Part shown: positions 17,658 through 26,065 of the stretch, piece after piece | How the letters are laid out: the number at the start of each line of letters is the position of its first letter | Position numbering within the stretch: the first letter of the stretch is position 1 | Assembly (NCBI GenBank): GCA_001465015.1 | Contig: LNEO01000352.1 | Location: 1 to 58,152 of the forward strand | DNA: 58,152 bases | Direction: 5' to 3' | Source of the DNA: Deltaproteobacteria bacterium Ga0077539 | GTDB taxonomy: Bacteria; Myxococcota_A; Polyangia; Polyangiales; Ga0077539 | Position numbers and translations under genes: made by a program | Notes under the pieces: generated by a model | Seen by the model: only the letters and a program-made list of their open reading frames with translations | Told to the model about the DNA's origin: nothing | Databases searched by the model: none

Positions 17658-18460
17658 AGCGCCGCCGTCCGTCCGTGAACCTTCGCGCGCTCGCAGCGCT
17701 GTCGTTCGCCAGTCTGTGGATCGGCTCGAACGACGCCTTCGCCCAAGCCAGAGCGGCACGATCGAACGGCACACAAAATCAAAACACCTCCCCTCCCTCG
17801 AGGGACGTGAGCACCCCGCAGCTCGCGCAGGCGCCGGGCGCGATGGCCACCTGCGGGCTCGACGGCGAAGACGTCCTCTGCCGCAGCAACGCGAGGCTCT
17901 TCTCGATCGCGGTCACAGCGGGCGCGCAGGGCACGTGCGCGTCGATCGCCCTCGCCCGCACGATTTGCGAGCGAGTCGTCAACCACGTCGACGCGATGGA
18001 GCTCGTCTTGCGAGCGCGCGTCCGGGCAACAGTGACCGAGGGCGCCGACAACCGTGGAGCGTATCTCGCGGCGATGCACGCGAGGCTCCCCGACGCGCTC
18101 GTTCATCAACGCGCGTGGTGCGGGCAGCTCTTGTCTGCCACCGGCGGTAGTCCCACGAGCGCAGCGGCGTCCAGCGCCGCGCGAACCCAGCGAGCGCGAG
18201 AGGACCTCACCGCGTCTTCGATGGCCGTGGTGGTTCATCGCGCGGGGCGAGAGGTCTCGGGTCCCGCGCTCGCGACGGTGCTCGCGGTCGCGGCGCGGTG
18301 CAGAGCGCCGAGCGGAGCAGCGACGGTGGCCACGCACGTTGGGGCTCCCCGCAACGAGCCAGCGCTCGTCTCCGGTGGGGTGGCGGTGAGCGAGAGCTCG
18401 CCATCGGTCGCGAACGCTCCCGAGCCGCGCGTCGTGGGCGCGATCAACACGGGGCGCTGA
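17654..18460 (+). CDS. Secreted protein of unknown function (second of three)
   Basis: A 268-residue protein with signal peptide (RALAALSFASLWIGSNDAFA, cleavage after AFA). ATG 17654 overlaps the previous stop and has a strong AAGGAGG site at 17641-17647. The mature protein has a Ser/Gln/Asn-rich leader, then a compact domain with Cys at about MATCGLDGEDVLCRSN, TCASIALARTICERVV and RAWCGQ. This pattern is shared in outline with the third protein of the set (both have DERQLC/GLDGEDVLC-type strands, then helix, then VVxAAxIN-like segment), so they may be distant paralogues. No known family. Confidence 0.7.
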   Translation: MKRRRPSVNLRALAALSFASLWIGSNDAFAQARAARSNGTQNQNTSPPSRDVSTPQLAQAPGAMATCGLDGEDVLCRSNARLFSIAVTAGAQGTCASIALARTICERVVNHVDAMELVLRARVRATVTEGADNRGAYLAAMHARLPDALVHQRAWCGQLLSATGGSPTSAAASSAARTQRAREDLTASSMAVVVHRAGREVSGPALATVLAVAARCRAPSGAATVATHVGAPRNEPALVSGGVAVSESSPSVANAPEPRVVGAINTGR

Positions 18461-18461
18461 C

Positions 18462-19304
18462 GTGATGTACCAGCGATCGACGATCGAGCGGTTTGCGATC
18501 GCCCTGGCAGCGACCATCGTGCTCACGAGCGCGAGCGACGCGAGCGCGCGAACACCCAGGGCCGCACGAAGAGCGAGCGTGGCGGCGAGCCCGCAGCGCG
18601 CCAGCAGCGCGGCGACGGACGAGCGCCAATTGTGCGCGGCGCTCGGTGAACAAGTGCGCTGCGCGAGCGCGCGGACGGTCTCGGGGCTCACCGCAGGAGC
18701 ACACCTTCTGCCCAACGTCCTGACGCGAGAGATCGCGACGGAGTTGGTCGCTCACTCGAACGGCGAGAGCGCGCTCGTGTCCGAGGTGATCCGTCGGGTC
18801 CAAGCGATGCCCTACGCGCGCGGAACGGTGACGCCCGCGACCATCGCGCAGCTCGCGCTCGCCAACGGCGCGGCGGCGATGGACTGCGACGAGCGTTCGT
18901 TCGTGGCCGCCGCGGTGATCAACGCCCTCGACGACACGCGACGCGTCGTCGAGCTGCAGGGAGGCGCGCGCGTGGCGGTGAGGAGGGCGGCGGTCGTCAA
19001 CGTTCCTCGCATTCGACATGCGGTGCTCTTGCTCGAGGTCGCCGAGCGCCCGCAGGGCTACCACGGGCCGATCGCGCTCGTGGCAGGAGCGATGTTTCTT
19101 CCGGTCGAGTGCACAGCGACGCTCCCGGTGGGGGTGTTCGACGCCGAACGCGACGCGGTTCTGCGCGATCCAGCGGCGGAGACCGTGGTCACGAGAGTCG
19201 AGCGCGACCGCGTGATCGACGTCCCTGTGCGCGGACCGTTTCGAGGAAACATCGCGCGGCCGAGCCACAGCGCAGAAGGGTTTCGCGTCGCCGAAGCAGG
19301 GTGA
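18462..19304 (+). CDS. Secreted protein of unknown function (third of three)
   Basis: A 280-residue exported protein beginning at GTG 18462 or the adjacent ATG 18465, one base after the preceding stop. The signal segment is RFAIALAATIVLTSASDASA. The mature part contains ERQLCAALGEQVRCASARTVSG, helical DCDERSFVAAAVINALD and a beta-rich C-terminus (VALVAGAMFLPVECT). Its Cys spacing and a similar succession of strand and helix suggest distant kinship to the protein encoded just upstream. No enzyme motif is seen. It ends about 115 bases before the kinase gene, with a short dyad between. Confidence 0.65.
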   Translation: MMYQRSTIERFAIALAATIVLTSASDASARTPRAARRASVAASPQRASSAATDERQLCAALGEQVRCASARTVSGLTAGAHLLPNVLTREIATELVAHSNGESALVSEVIRRVQAMPYARGTVTPATIAQLALANGAAAMDCDERSFVAAAVINALDDTRRVVELQGGARVAVRRAAVVNVPRIRHAVLLLEVAERPQGYHGPIALVAGAMFLPVECTATLPVGVFDAERDAVLRDPAAETVVTRVERDRVIDVPVRGPFRGNIARPSHSAEGFRVAEAG

Positions 19305-19316
19305 GTCGCGTCGCTG

Positions 19317-19334
19317 TGTGAAGCGCTGTTCACA
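19317..19334. promoter_or_regulatory. Short perfect dyad upstream of kinase gene
   Basis: TGTGAA-GCGCTG-TTCACA: six-base arms around a self-complementary GCGCTG-like centre, in the 114-base gap between the third secreted protein and the kinase. It has no T-run, so a protein-binding site is more likely than an intrinsic terminator. No regulator can be assigned. Confidence 0.4.
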
Positions 19335-19418
19335 GCGATCATCGAGGAAGGAAGCCTCGAGCGCGAGCGCGCGTACCTCGAAGGTGTCGCGAGCGCGTGG
19401 CAACACCGCGTTCAACGA

Positions 19419-21026
19419 GTGAATGGACGGCTCGCGCACACGTATTCAGCCAACACGCGCGCGATGCTCCTCCTCGACGAACACAGCCGCTGCGAGCAAG
19501 AGACCGGGCGTTTCTCTGCGCGCGACGTGATCGCGGATCGCTTCGAAGTGCGTGACTTTCTGGGAGCAGGCGGAGAGTTCTACGTGTACCTCGCGTTCGA
19601 TCGCGCGCTCTGCGCAGAGGTCGCGCTCAAGGTCCTCGTGCTTCCAGGCGATCCTCGGTTCGGGCAGACCGTCGCGAGCACCGCGGCGGACGAGTTCGCC
19701 GCGCGGCGAGAGGGGCTCTGGGCGCTCTGCGCGCTGCACCGAGAGACGCTCGACGCGATCTCGCGCGCGCACGAAGTGCGCGTGCCGCCTGTGCTCGAAG
19801 TGCACACCGAGGGGGAGCCATCGGAGTGGTTCGTCGTCGAATCGCTCGTCGACGGCGCGTTCGCCTTCGGTGACTGGTGGCGCATCGAACGAGATCCCCG
19901 CGCGATCGTCCGCTCGTTGGCGAGCGTGGGCAGGCTCCTGTCAGCCCTGCACGAACGCGGGGTTGTTCATCGCGACATTCACGGGGCCAACCTCCTCGTC
20001 GACCGCGACGGGCGCCTGTGGCTCACTGATTTTTCCCATGCGATCCGCCCCCTGCACCGCGGAGCGTTCGCCCTTCTCTCCCCGTGGAACGCCCCCGAAG
20101 AGCGCACCGACGCCCCCATCTCGGCCAGCGCCGACGTCTTCGGCTTTTCGCGGCTCGTCCTCGAAGCGCTCAGTCATCACGCTCGCGCCGCGCGCGACCC
20201 GAGGCTCGAGCAGGCGCTGCTCGTGCGGCTGCGAGCGATGCGCGAGCGCTACCTCGACTGCGCCCCAGAAGAGCGAGGCTCGCTCGTGTCGCTGCTCGAC
20301 GAGCTCACCGCGATCGACCGGATCTTGCACGGACTCGCGAACGGTCGACAGCGCCGACACGCGCCGCAAAGGTCTCCTTCGAGCGTGACGGTTGCCTTCG
20401 CGCTGACGACGCTCACGACGATCGCCGCGATCGCGATGACCTTCGCGATGGCGACGCGACGCGCAAGCCGCGGTTCGAGCGACGGCGCCGCGCCGGTGAC
20501 CGAAATCCGACTCCCCGAGCGGCCGACGCCCCTCGTGTGGCGAACGGGCGCGATCGACGCCGCATCGCGCGAAGACCGCGCGCCGACCCGCGCGATCGTC
20601 CAGCCCCCGCGAGGCACCACCGCTGAGAATCGAGGCTCGAATCGCGACGACTTCGCCGCGCGCGGGCCGGAGTTTCGCGCAGAGGGTCCGGCGAGCGAGC
20701 GGCTCGCGCGCTACGCGGCCGAGGAGTTCTTGCGAGAAGCACGCGCTCGCGCCGCGCGGGGCTGGGGCGCTGCGTGCATGCGCGATTCGCGCCGAGCGCA
20801 GCCCGCGCCTCGTGAGGCCACCTATCGCGTCAGCCTTGCGCCCTCGGTCGAGGGCCACAGAGCGCGCGTCAAGCGCGTCGAACTCCTGCGCGGCGGCGCT
20901 CTCGACCCACGAACGAGCGATTGCATTCGCGCCCGCATCGCGTCGATCGCCACCGCGGACCCCGGCCGCCCGATCGACGTCGACCTCCCCTTGCGACTCT
21001 CTTGGAGCGACCATGACCCGAACTAA
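19419..21026 (+). CDS. Atypical Hanks-type Ser/Thr protein kinase, membrane-anchored
   Basis: A 535-residue protein from GTG 19419; ATG 19464 is an equally possible start that keeps the whole kinase domain. The fold is recognisable: glycine-rich entry FLGAGGEFYVYLA (degenerate GxGxxG), lysine in VALKVLVL (Lys71), catalytic HRDIHGANLL (His184-Arg185-Asp186, Asn191), and DFS (204-206) where DFG is normal. APE appears replaced by NAPEE near the activation segment. After the kinase domain a helix at about 330-350 (VAFALTTLTTIAAIAMTFAMA) spans the membrane. A C-terminal Arg-rich extracytoplasmic part ends in a TonB-like energy-domain composition (VSLAPSVEGHRARVKRVELL). The DFG-to-DFS change leaves metal-binding Asp204, so activity is possible but uncertain. 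It overlaps the following sigma-like gene. Confidence 0.8.
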   Translation: MNGRLAHTYSANTRAMLLLDEHSRCEQETGRFSARDVIADRFEVRDFLGAGGEFYVYLAFDRALCAEVALKVLVLPGDPRFGQTVASTAADEFAARREGLWALCALHRETLDAISRAHEVRVPPVLEVHTEGEPSEWFVVESLVDGAFAFGDWWRIERDPRAIVRSLASVGRLLSALHERGVVHRDIHGANLLVDRDGRLWLTDFSHAIRPLHRGAFALLSPWNAPEERTDAPISASADVFGFSRLVLEALSHHARAARDPRLEQALLVRLRAMRERYLDCAPEERGSLVSLLDELTAIDRILHGLANGRQRRHAPQRSPSSVTVAFALTTLTTIAAIAMTFAMATRRASRGSSDGAAPVTEIRLPERPTPLVWRTGAIDAASREDRAPTRAIVQPPRGTTAENRGSNRDDFAARGPEFRAEGPASERLARYAAEEFLREARARAARGWGAACMRDSRRAQPAPREATYRVSLAPSVEGHRARVKRVELLRGGALDPRTSDCIRARIASIATADPGRPIDVDLPLRLSWSDHDPN

Positions 21027-21726
21027 AACGAAGGATTCGCTCGGCCCAGAGCGAGCGCCCAACGCGCCCATCGAGGGTCGCGAAACGGTGGCGCGGCGAC
21101 GGCTCGAGCACGCGCTCGTCGAGGCGAGCCAGGGGCTCACCAAGCTCGCGCGGCGCATGCTCGGTCGCGCGAGCGCCGAGGACGCCCAGGATGTCGCGCA
21201 GACGGCACGCGAGCGAATGGTGCGCGCGATCCGCGTCGGTCAGGTGCGGCCCGAGCGGTTTACGGGACGAGGCCGAGACGAGACCGTCGAGCGCGAAGAC
21301 CCCTGGACGATCGACGTGCGCAGGCAGCTCTTCGCGGTGTTGCGCAACCTGGTGATCGACCTGTTTCGCGCAAACAAGCGCGCGCCTGCGCAGCTCGCGT
21401 TCGACGAGCACTCGTCCCCCGATCGCGCCGCGCTCTCGGCGCAGGATCGAACGATGGTCCGACAGCACCTCGACGCCCTGGTGCGAGCGTCGAAGATCTC
21501 GGCGTTCGACCGAGAGGCCTACATCCAAAGCGAGCTGTGCGAGCGGACGCTGGACGAGTGCGTCGAGGCGCTGTGTCAGCGCGGATTCTCGCGGGTCGAC
21601 CGGACAACAGTGAGAAATCGCGCATTGGCTGTGCGGCGATTTCTTCACGCGTACGACTGCGAACCCAACGCCGCGGTCGTAGGCTCCTACCCTGCGTCCA
21701 CAACGGACATCGACGAGTCGCCATGA
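21013..21726 (+). CDS. ECF-type sigma factor-like protein
   Basis: A 237-residue protein, ATG 21013, overlapping the 3' end of the kinase gene. It has the layout of an ECF sigma-70: a region 2-like helix bundle (LTKLARRMLGRASAEDAQDVAQ, then WTIDVRRQLFAVLRNLVIDLFR, which matches the -10 element-binding helix position), a linker, and a C-terminal helix-turn-helix-like segment (RTLDECVEALCQRGFSRVDRTTVRNRALAVRRFL). The N-terminus has an extra charged stretch. Placement beside an atypical kinase is typical of myxobacterial signalling pairs in which kinase, anti-sigma or sigma factor act together. Promoter targets are unknown. Confidence 0.65.
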   Translation: MTRTKTKDSLGPERAPNAPIEGRETVARRRLEHALVEASQGLTKLARRMLGRASAEDAQDVAQTARERMVRAIRVGQVRPERFTGRGRDETVEREDPWTIDVRRQLFAVLRNLVIDLFRANKRAPAQLAFDEHSSPDRAALSAQDRTMVRQHLDALVRASKISAFDREAYIQSELCERTLDECVEALCQRGFSRVDRTTVRNRALAVRRFLHAYDCEPNAAVVGSYPASTTDIDESP

Positions 21727-22082
21727 CACGAGACCAGTTCTTTCGCTACGCGCTGCCGCTGCTGCTGGTGGTGCTCTTCTTCGGGTTCAAGTCGTTTACG
21801 TCGCGCCCCGACGCGGATGTCAGCCAGGTCAGGACCATGTTGCAGCAAGGCGCGACGCTCGTAGACGTCCGCTCGCCCGGTGAGTTTGCGTCGGGTCACA
21901 TCAACGGAGCGATCAACATCCCGGTCGACCAAATCTCTGCGCGCATGCGCGAGATCCCCGAGGGAAAGCCGGTGGTTCTCTACTGCCGCTCGGGCGCGCG
22001 CAGCGCTTCTGCGGCCAGCACCTTGCGCAGCGCAGGACGAAGCAACGTCGTCAACGCAGGAGCGATGAGCAACCTTCAGTGA
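21723..22082 (+). CDS. Membrane-anchored rhodanese-domain protein
   Basis: A 119-residue protein, ATG 21723 overlapping the previous stop. An N-terminal helix (YALPLLLVVLFFGF) anchors it in the membrane. The rest is a single rhodanese domain: VDVRSPGEFASGHINGAINIPVDQI, then the active-site loop CRSGARS with nucleophilic Cys88, and a VNAGAM end. Expected role is sulfur transfer or a phosphatase-like or redox-linked sulfur-carrier function at the membrane; the single-domain form fits PspE/GlpE-like size. It is the last of an overlapping set with the sigma-like and kinase genes. Confidence 0.9.
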   Translation: MTRDQFFRYALPLLLVVLFFGFKSFTSRPDADVSQVRTMLQQGATLVDVRSPGEFASGHINGAINIPVDQISARMREIPEGKPVVLYCRSGARSASAASTLRSAGRSNVVNAGAMSNLQ

Positions 22083-22088
22083 CCACCG

Positions 22089-23822
22089 TCACGGCCTGAG
22101 ACGAACACGCACGCAGCCGAACGCGAAGTCGCAGCCCGTGCAGGAGTTGGCCCCGCAGGTCGACGAGCCGACGCAGATGTCGTCGCCGCTCGTGTCGCCG
22201 ACGCACGTGACGCTGGCGACGCCCGAGCCGCCGCCGATGAAATCGCAGCTGTGGTCGGTGTCCGTGTAGCCGCCGGAATAATTGCCTTCCAACACCGCGG
22301 CGATGGCGCTCGGCGCGGCGTCGCTGAGCAGCGTTCGACAACCATAGCCCGTCGTCCAATTCGAGGTGGTCTCTCGCGCGCGGACGCACGCCTCGGCCTG
22401 AACGCGATCGCCCACGATGGACCAGCTCGACGTCAACGTGACGGTCGGTCCGTGGCCTTCGAACTCGCGGTCTCCCTCGAGCAACGCGAGGTTGTTCACC
22501 ATCAATCGCGACGAAAATCCCACGCACGCGAGGCACGCGGGGTCTTCGTCCGTCGTTCCGTCGCAGTTGTCATCGAGGCCGTTGCACGTCTCTGTGGCAG
22601 GAGCGCCGGCGACCGCGTCGCACATGGTGCTCGAGCCCGAGCACACGACGCGCCCCATCCGAGCGCAGGCGCCGACGCCGGTGGAGCACGGGGCTCCTGT
22701 CGAGCGGCACGTTCCACCGCAGTTGCTCTGGCCCGCCGGACACTGACATCGCCCCGAGACGCAGGCCATCCCGCCGCTGCAGCGGACGCCGCACATTCCG
22801 CACTGCGACGGGTCGTTGCTGCTGTTGATCTCGCACCCTGTGTCGTCGCGGCCGTCGCAGTCGATGAACGGCGCGGCGCAGGAGATCCCGCAGCGCGCGC
22901 TCGTGCACGTCGAGGTCGCGTTGGGGCGATCGGGGCAGGCGTTGCCGCAAGCGCCGCAGTGACTCGTGTTGTTGTCGCGGTTGACGCAGTCGGCGCCGCA
23001 CATCGCGCGCGGCGCTGTACACGCAGTGCACGCGCCAGCGACGCAGCCCTGCCCCGCGGCGCACGCGCGATCGCACCCGCCACAGTGCCTGGGGTCGTCG
23101 GAGACAGAGACGCACACGCCTCCGCACCGTCTCGATCCCGAAGGGCACATCGGTCCGGTGTCCATGGGGGTCGGCACGTCGAAGGTCGCGACGTCGGGCG
23201 GCTCTGAAATATCAGGGAGATTCGCGACGTCTATCGCGTCGATCGAACGCGCGTCGCGCCCCGCTGTGTCTGCGTCGAGATCCGACGGCGTGAGCACCGC
23301 CTCGCGTCGAACGCAGCGCCCTTCGTCGCCGCAGGTCAGCCCCTGCTCGTCGCAACGCTGGGCGACCGTACAAACGCCGGACCGCGTGCACCCTGTCGCC
23401 GGGGCGAGGCACGAGGTGGCGATGAACACGCGCAGCGTCCAACTCTCGTTGGGTCGAAAGTCGAACGTCGCCGTTCGACGAAAGGACACCGTGGTCGTCG
23501 GCGAAGTGCGAAGCGTCGCGTCGACATACAAAAGGACGCGGCCGTTCTTCGGCGCGCCATCGGCAGGGACCACGGAGAAGCTCGCGGGGAGTCGAATCGA
23601 GGGCCGTGCGTCTCCGCCGTGCGACCACGTTCGCGGGTTGGGCGCGATCGTCGACTCTGGGAGCGACACCGTCGTGCGGAGGTCGAGCCGCTGCGTCATC
23701 GGAGCGTCCGTGTCGAGCACGACCAGGACCTGCGTCGCGGGCAACTGGCAGCCGCTGCCGAGCGACGCTGCGGTCGCGACGAGTGTTCGCACGATCGACT
23801 GTGGCAACCTCACAGCAGACAT
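22089..23822 (-). CDS. Cys-rich lipoprotein with Stig1-like and MopE-type motifs
   Basis: A 577-residue protein starting at ATG 23822 (the frame is open further upstream but that part is Arg-rich). The N-terminus ends in ASLGSGC, a lipobox-like motif. A beta-rich N-terminal domain is followed by an Asp/Pro-rich stem, then three CxxC-type repeats (HCGGCDRAC, HCGACGNAC, QCGMCGVRC) of the Stigma-specific protein (Stig1) style, then a MopE-type metal-binding signature CNGLDDNCDGTTDED. The C-terminal region carries further disulfide-type Cys pairs (CDFIGGG, CVGDTSGDDICVG). Proteins of this design are surface or outer-membrane-exposed in myxobacteria; the role is probably metal or ligand binding. 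It converges with the rhodanese gene, only 6 bases apart. Confidence 0.8.
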   Translation of the reverse strand: MSAVRLPQSIVRTLVATAASLGSGCQLPATQVLVVLDTDAPMTQRLDLRTTVSLPESTIAPNPRTWSHGGDARPSIRLPASFSVVPADGAPKNGRVLLYVDATLRTSPTTTVSFRRTATFDFRPNESWTLRVFIATSCLAPATGCTRSGVCTVAQRCDEQGLTCGDEGRCVRREAVLTPSDLDADTAGRDARSIDAIDVANLPDISEPPDVATFDVPTPMDTGPMCPSGSRRCGGVCVSVSDDPRHCGGCDRACAAGQGCVAGACTACTAPRAMCGADCVNRDNNTSHCGACGNACPDRPNATSTCTSARCGISCAAPFIDCDGRDDTGCEINSSNDPSQCGMCGVRCSGGMACVSGRCQCPAGQSNCGGTCRSTGAPCSTGVGACARMGRVVCSGSSTMCDAVAGAPATETCNGLDDNCDGTTDEDPACLACVGFSSRLMVNNLALLEGDREFEGHGPTVTLTSSWSIVGDRVQAEACVRARETTSNWTTGYGCRTLLSDAAPSAIAAVLEGNYSGGYTDTDHSCDFIGGGSGVASVTCVGDTSGDDICVGSSTCGANSCTGCDFAFGCVRVRLRP

Positions 23823-23847
23823 CAAGGTACCAGATGTCGGAGGGCGG

Positions 23848-24771
23848 TCAGCCGCTGTTCTTCTGCGACGACGACGATCGCATCGCTGGCTCATCGGACG
23901 GCGCCGAACACTCGTCGTCACTCGGGTCGAGCGCGACGCGGACCGCTGTCGGCTGTGGAATTTCTGCGCTCTCGGGCCCAGCGATGCCGAAGGCCTCGCG
24001 CAAGATCGCCCGAACGCGAGGGCCATGAACGACGATCGGCTCGAGGATGGGCGAAGCACCCACGGTGCGGCGAACGAACAGCAGTCCGCGCCCGTGCGGA
24101 GCAACGGACGCGATGTCCGACCACGGAACGCGCTCGCCTCGATGCACGAAGGCGTCGGGCATGGCCACCGATGCGCCGATGGACAGCGGCGTTCCTGCGC
24201 GGACGCTCTGGGCCAACGGCGCGATCACCCGGGCTCGCACGGCCTCTTCTGCAAGCGCGACGAGCGAGCGAGCGTCGCTGTAGGTAAACGGTCCGACCGC
24301 CTCGCTCGAGACTCGATCGTCGACGATGAAATCGAAGCGCACGAAGCAGTCGAAGTACGGATCGGTCTCGAAGGTCACCGCGAGCACGGACGACCACGGC
24401 AGCTCGCGCACGGTCATCGACGAAGCAAGCCCTTGCTCGATCGTCAACGCGTCGTCTTGGAGCCACACCGCGGTGCTCGGGCGCGCGGCGCTCGAGCGCG
24501 GCGCGGCGAGCAGGCGCATCACGAGCAGGACGAGCATCGCGGTAGCCACGACGGCTGCAGCGATCGCCGCGCCGAACCACGGGACGCTCAGCGCCAACAC
24601 GAGCAACAGCGCGATCGACGCAGCGAACGCGACCCCGACCAAGAGCGTCCTCGAGCGGCCCTCGGGCTGTGCGTACCGCGAGCGAAACGCGGGTGCCGAC
24701 GACGGGGCGACGCGCTCGACCGCGGGCTCGCGGTAGCTGCCAAAGCGAGGCTGCGCAGGAGGCGAGGACAC
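23848..24771 (-). CDS. Two-helix membrane protein of unknown function
   Basis: A 307-residue protein starting at GTG 24771, directly after the TAG of the upstream gene on the same strand. Polar Ala/Pro/Arg N-terminus, then two hydrophobic helices at about residues 42-62 and 68-89 (LLVGVAFAASIALLLVLALS and AAIAAAVVATAMLVLLVM), then a soluble domain with PWSSVLAVTFETDPYFDCFVRFDFIVDDR and another membrane-distal strand pair VPWSDIASVAPHGRGLLFVRR. That two-helix-plus-beta layout resembles PH-like (bPH) membrane proteins; not confirmed. The C-terminus is Ser-rich. The gene pairs with the 24772-25950 gene. Confidence 0.6.
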   Translation of the reverse strand: MSSPPAQPRFGSYREPAVERVAPSSAPAFRSRYAQPEGRSRTLLVGVAFAASIALLLVLALSVPWFGAAIAAAVVATAMLVLLVMRLLAAPRSSAARPSTAVWLQDDALTIEQGLASSMTVRELPWSSVLAVTFETDPYFDCFVRFDFIVDDRVSSEAVGPFTYSDARSLVALAEEAVRARVIAPLAQSVRAGTPLSIGASVAMPDAFVHRGERVPWSDIASVAPHGRGLLFVRRTVGASPILEPIVVHGPRVRAILREAFGIAGPESAEIPQPTAVRVALDPSDDECSAPSDEPAMRSSSSQKNSG

Positions 24772-25950
24772 CTATTCGACTCGCGGATGAAAGCGCCAAT
24801 CGTTGACGCTGCACAAGAACACTCCGCCGAGCGCTCCCTCGCCGACCTCTGCGTACACGGCGTGCTGGCCGCTGAGCTGCAACCGCTCTCGTGCGCCGCG
24901 CGGGAGCCGGAAAGAGTGCTCTCGCACGATGAGCTCGACCCACTGCGCGCCCTTGCTGCCCGTGCGAACGCGCGCGACCCCGCTCTCGAGGGTCGGAGCG
25001 CCGGACGCGAAGCGCGCGTTGAGGTCTTTGGCGAGCGCAGCGCCGGACACAAACGGGGTGAAAAAGAGAAACACGATCGCGAGCATCACGTTGCGCAGGC
25101 TCTCGGAGCGGCCGCGCAGCAGCAGAGAAAATCCGAAAAAATGCACAGCAAGGATGAGAATGCCAGCCACGATGGTCGGCCCGAGGATCGTCGACAGGAC
25201 CGTCGGAGGAGCGTCCCACAACGCAGCGCCGAGCCAGTTCGCGAGCACCACCACGGACGCCAGCACGCCGCGCCATGTGCGTGTTTTCAAAGGCAGCTCG
25301 CTGCTCGGGTCGACCGGGGCCGCGCCTCGACCGTACGGCGTCGGGCCCTGATGGGCCGCGAGTCCGCGTTCGTGCGCGGCGTACACCGCGCGCGAAAGGG
25401 CCTCGAGCAGCGCCGGGATCGCGAGCATGAGCTGGGAGTCCGCGAACAATCTCTTGGGCGCGAAGATCTCGATCCGAGTCTCGTTGGTGGACACGAGGCG
25501 ACCGGCGCGCGCGACGACCGACGGCCAGAAGAGCACCTCGAGGCCCTCTCGAGCGACGACCTGCAAGGTGAGCTCGCGCACCGTGGCGTCGAGCAGCCGG
25601 GCGAGGGTCACGTCCGGGGCGTTGCTCTCGATGTACACCTTGCGATCGAACGCGGGGTCGCCGACCTGAAATTCTCGGTTGATTCTCAGCCTGCTGCCGA
25701 GGCGATCGAACGCCCTCTCGGCGCGCAGGAGGATCTGCGCGTTCGTCACGACGGTGCGGAGCTGCACGCTGAGCTCTGCGCCCAAGAACGCGCCCTTGGA
25801 GCCGCGGCGCGCGGTCACTTCGATGGCGACGCCGTTGTACTGAATCGCGAAGCGATCGAGCGCAGAGAAGTCTTTGGGCCCAAGGCTCGGCTGCACCGGC
25901 GCCTGATAGAGCCGAGCGAGCGCAGTAAAATCCGGGGTCGAATCGGGCAT
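24772..25950 (-). CDS. Membrane protein of unknown function, partner of the 23848 gene
   Basis: A 392-residue protein from ATG 25950. The N-terminal 200 residues are soluble and beta-rich (LDRFAIQYNGVAIEVTAR, then LQVVAREGLEVLF). Then follow an APVDPSSELPL stem and two to three hydrophobic segments (VLASVVVLANWLGAALWD, LGPTIVAGILILAVHFFGFSLLL and NVMLAIVFLFFTPFVSG), then a short soluble tail. A run of surface strands precedes the C-terminus. No family is recognised. Its stop abuts the GTG start of the next gene (TAG then GTG), so both are one transcription unit. Upstream, 115 bases separate it from the divergent ATP-grasp gene. Confidence 0.6.
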   Translation of the reverse strand: MPDSTPDFTALARLYQAPVQPSLGPKDFSALDRFAIQYNGVAIEVTARRGSKGAFLGAELSVQLRTVVTNAQILLRAERAFDRLGSRLRINREFQVGDPAFDRKVYIESNAPDVTLARLLDATVRELTLQVVAREGLEVLFWPSVVARAGRLVSTNETRIEIFAPKRLFADSQLMLAIPALLEALSRAVYAAHERGLAAHQGPTPYGRGAAPVDPSSELPLKTRTWRGVLASVVVLANWLGAALWDAPPTVLSTILGPTIVAGILILAVHFFGFSLLLRGRSESLRNVMLAIVFLFFTPFVSGAALAKDLNARFASGAPTLESGVARVRTGSKGAQWVELIVREHSFRLPRGARERLQLSGQHAVYAEVGEGALGGVFLCSVNDWRFHPRVE

Positions 25951-26065
25951 CGCTTGGTGGCCAGCAATATCGCAGCTCCGCTGCCGGGTGGCGAGCGAGC
26001 CCGCGGGCGCGACGGACGTCACAGTGGCACACCTCGCCGAGAGCGCTGTATAGCTCCCGTCGCCG

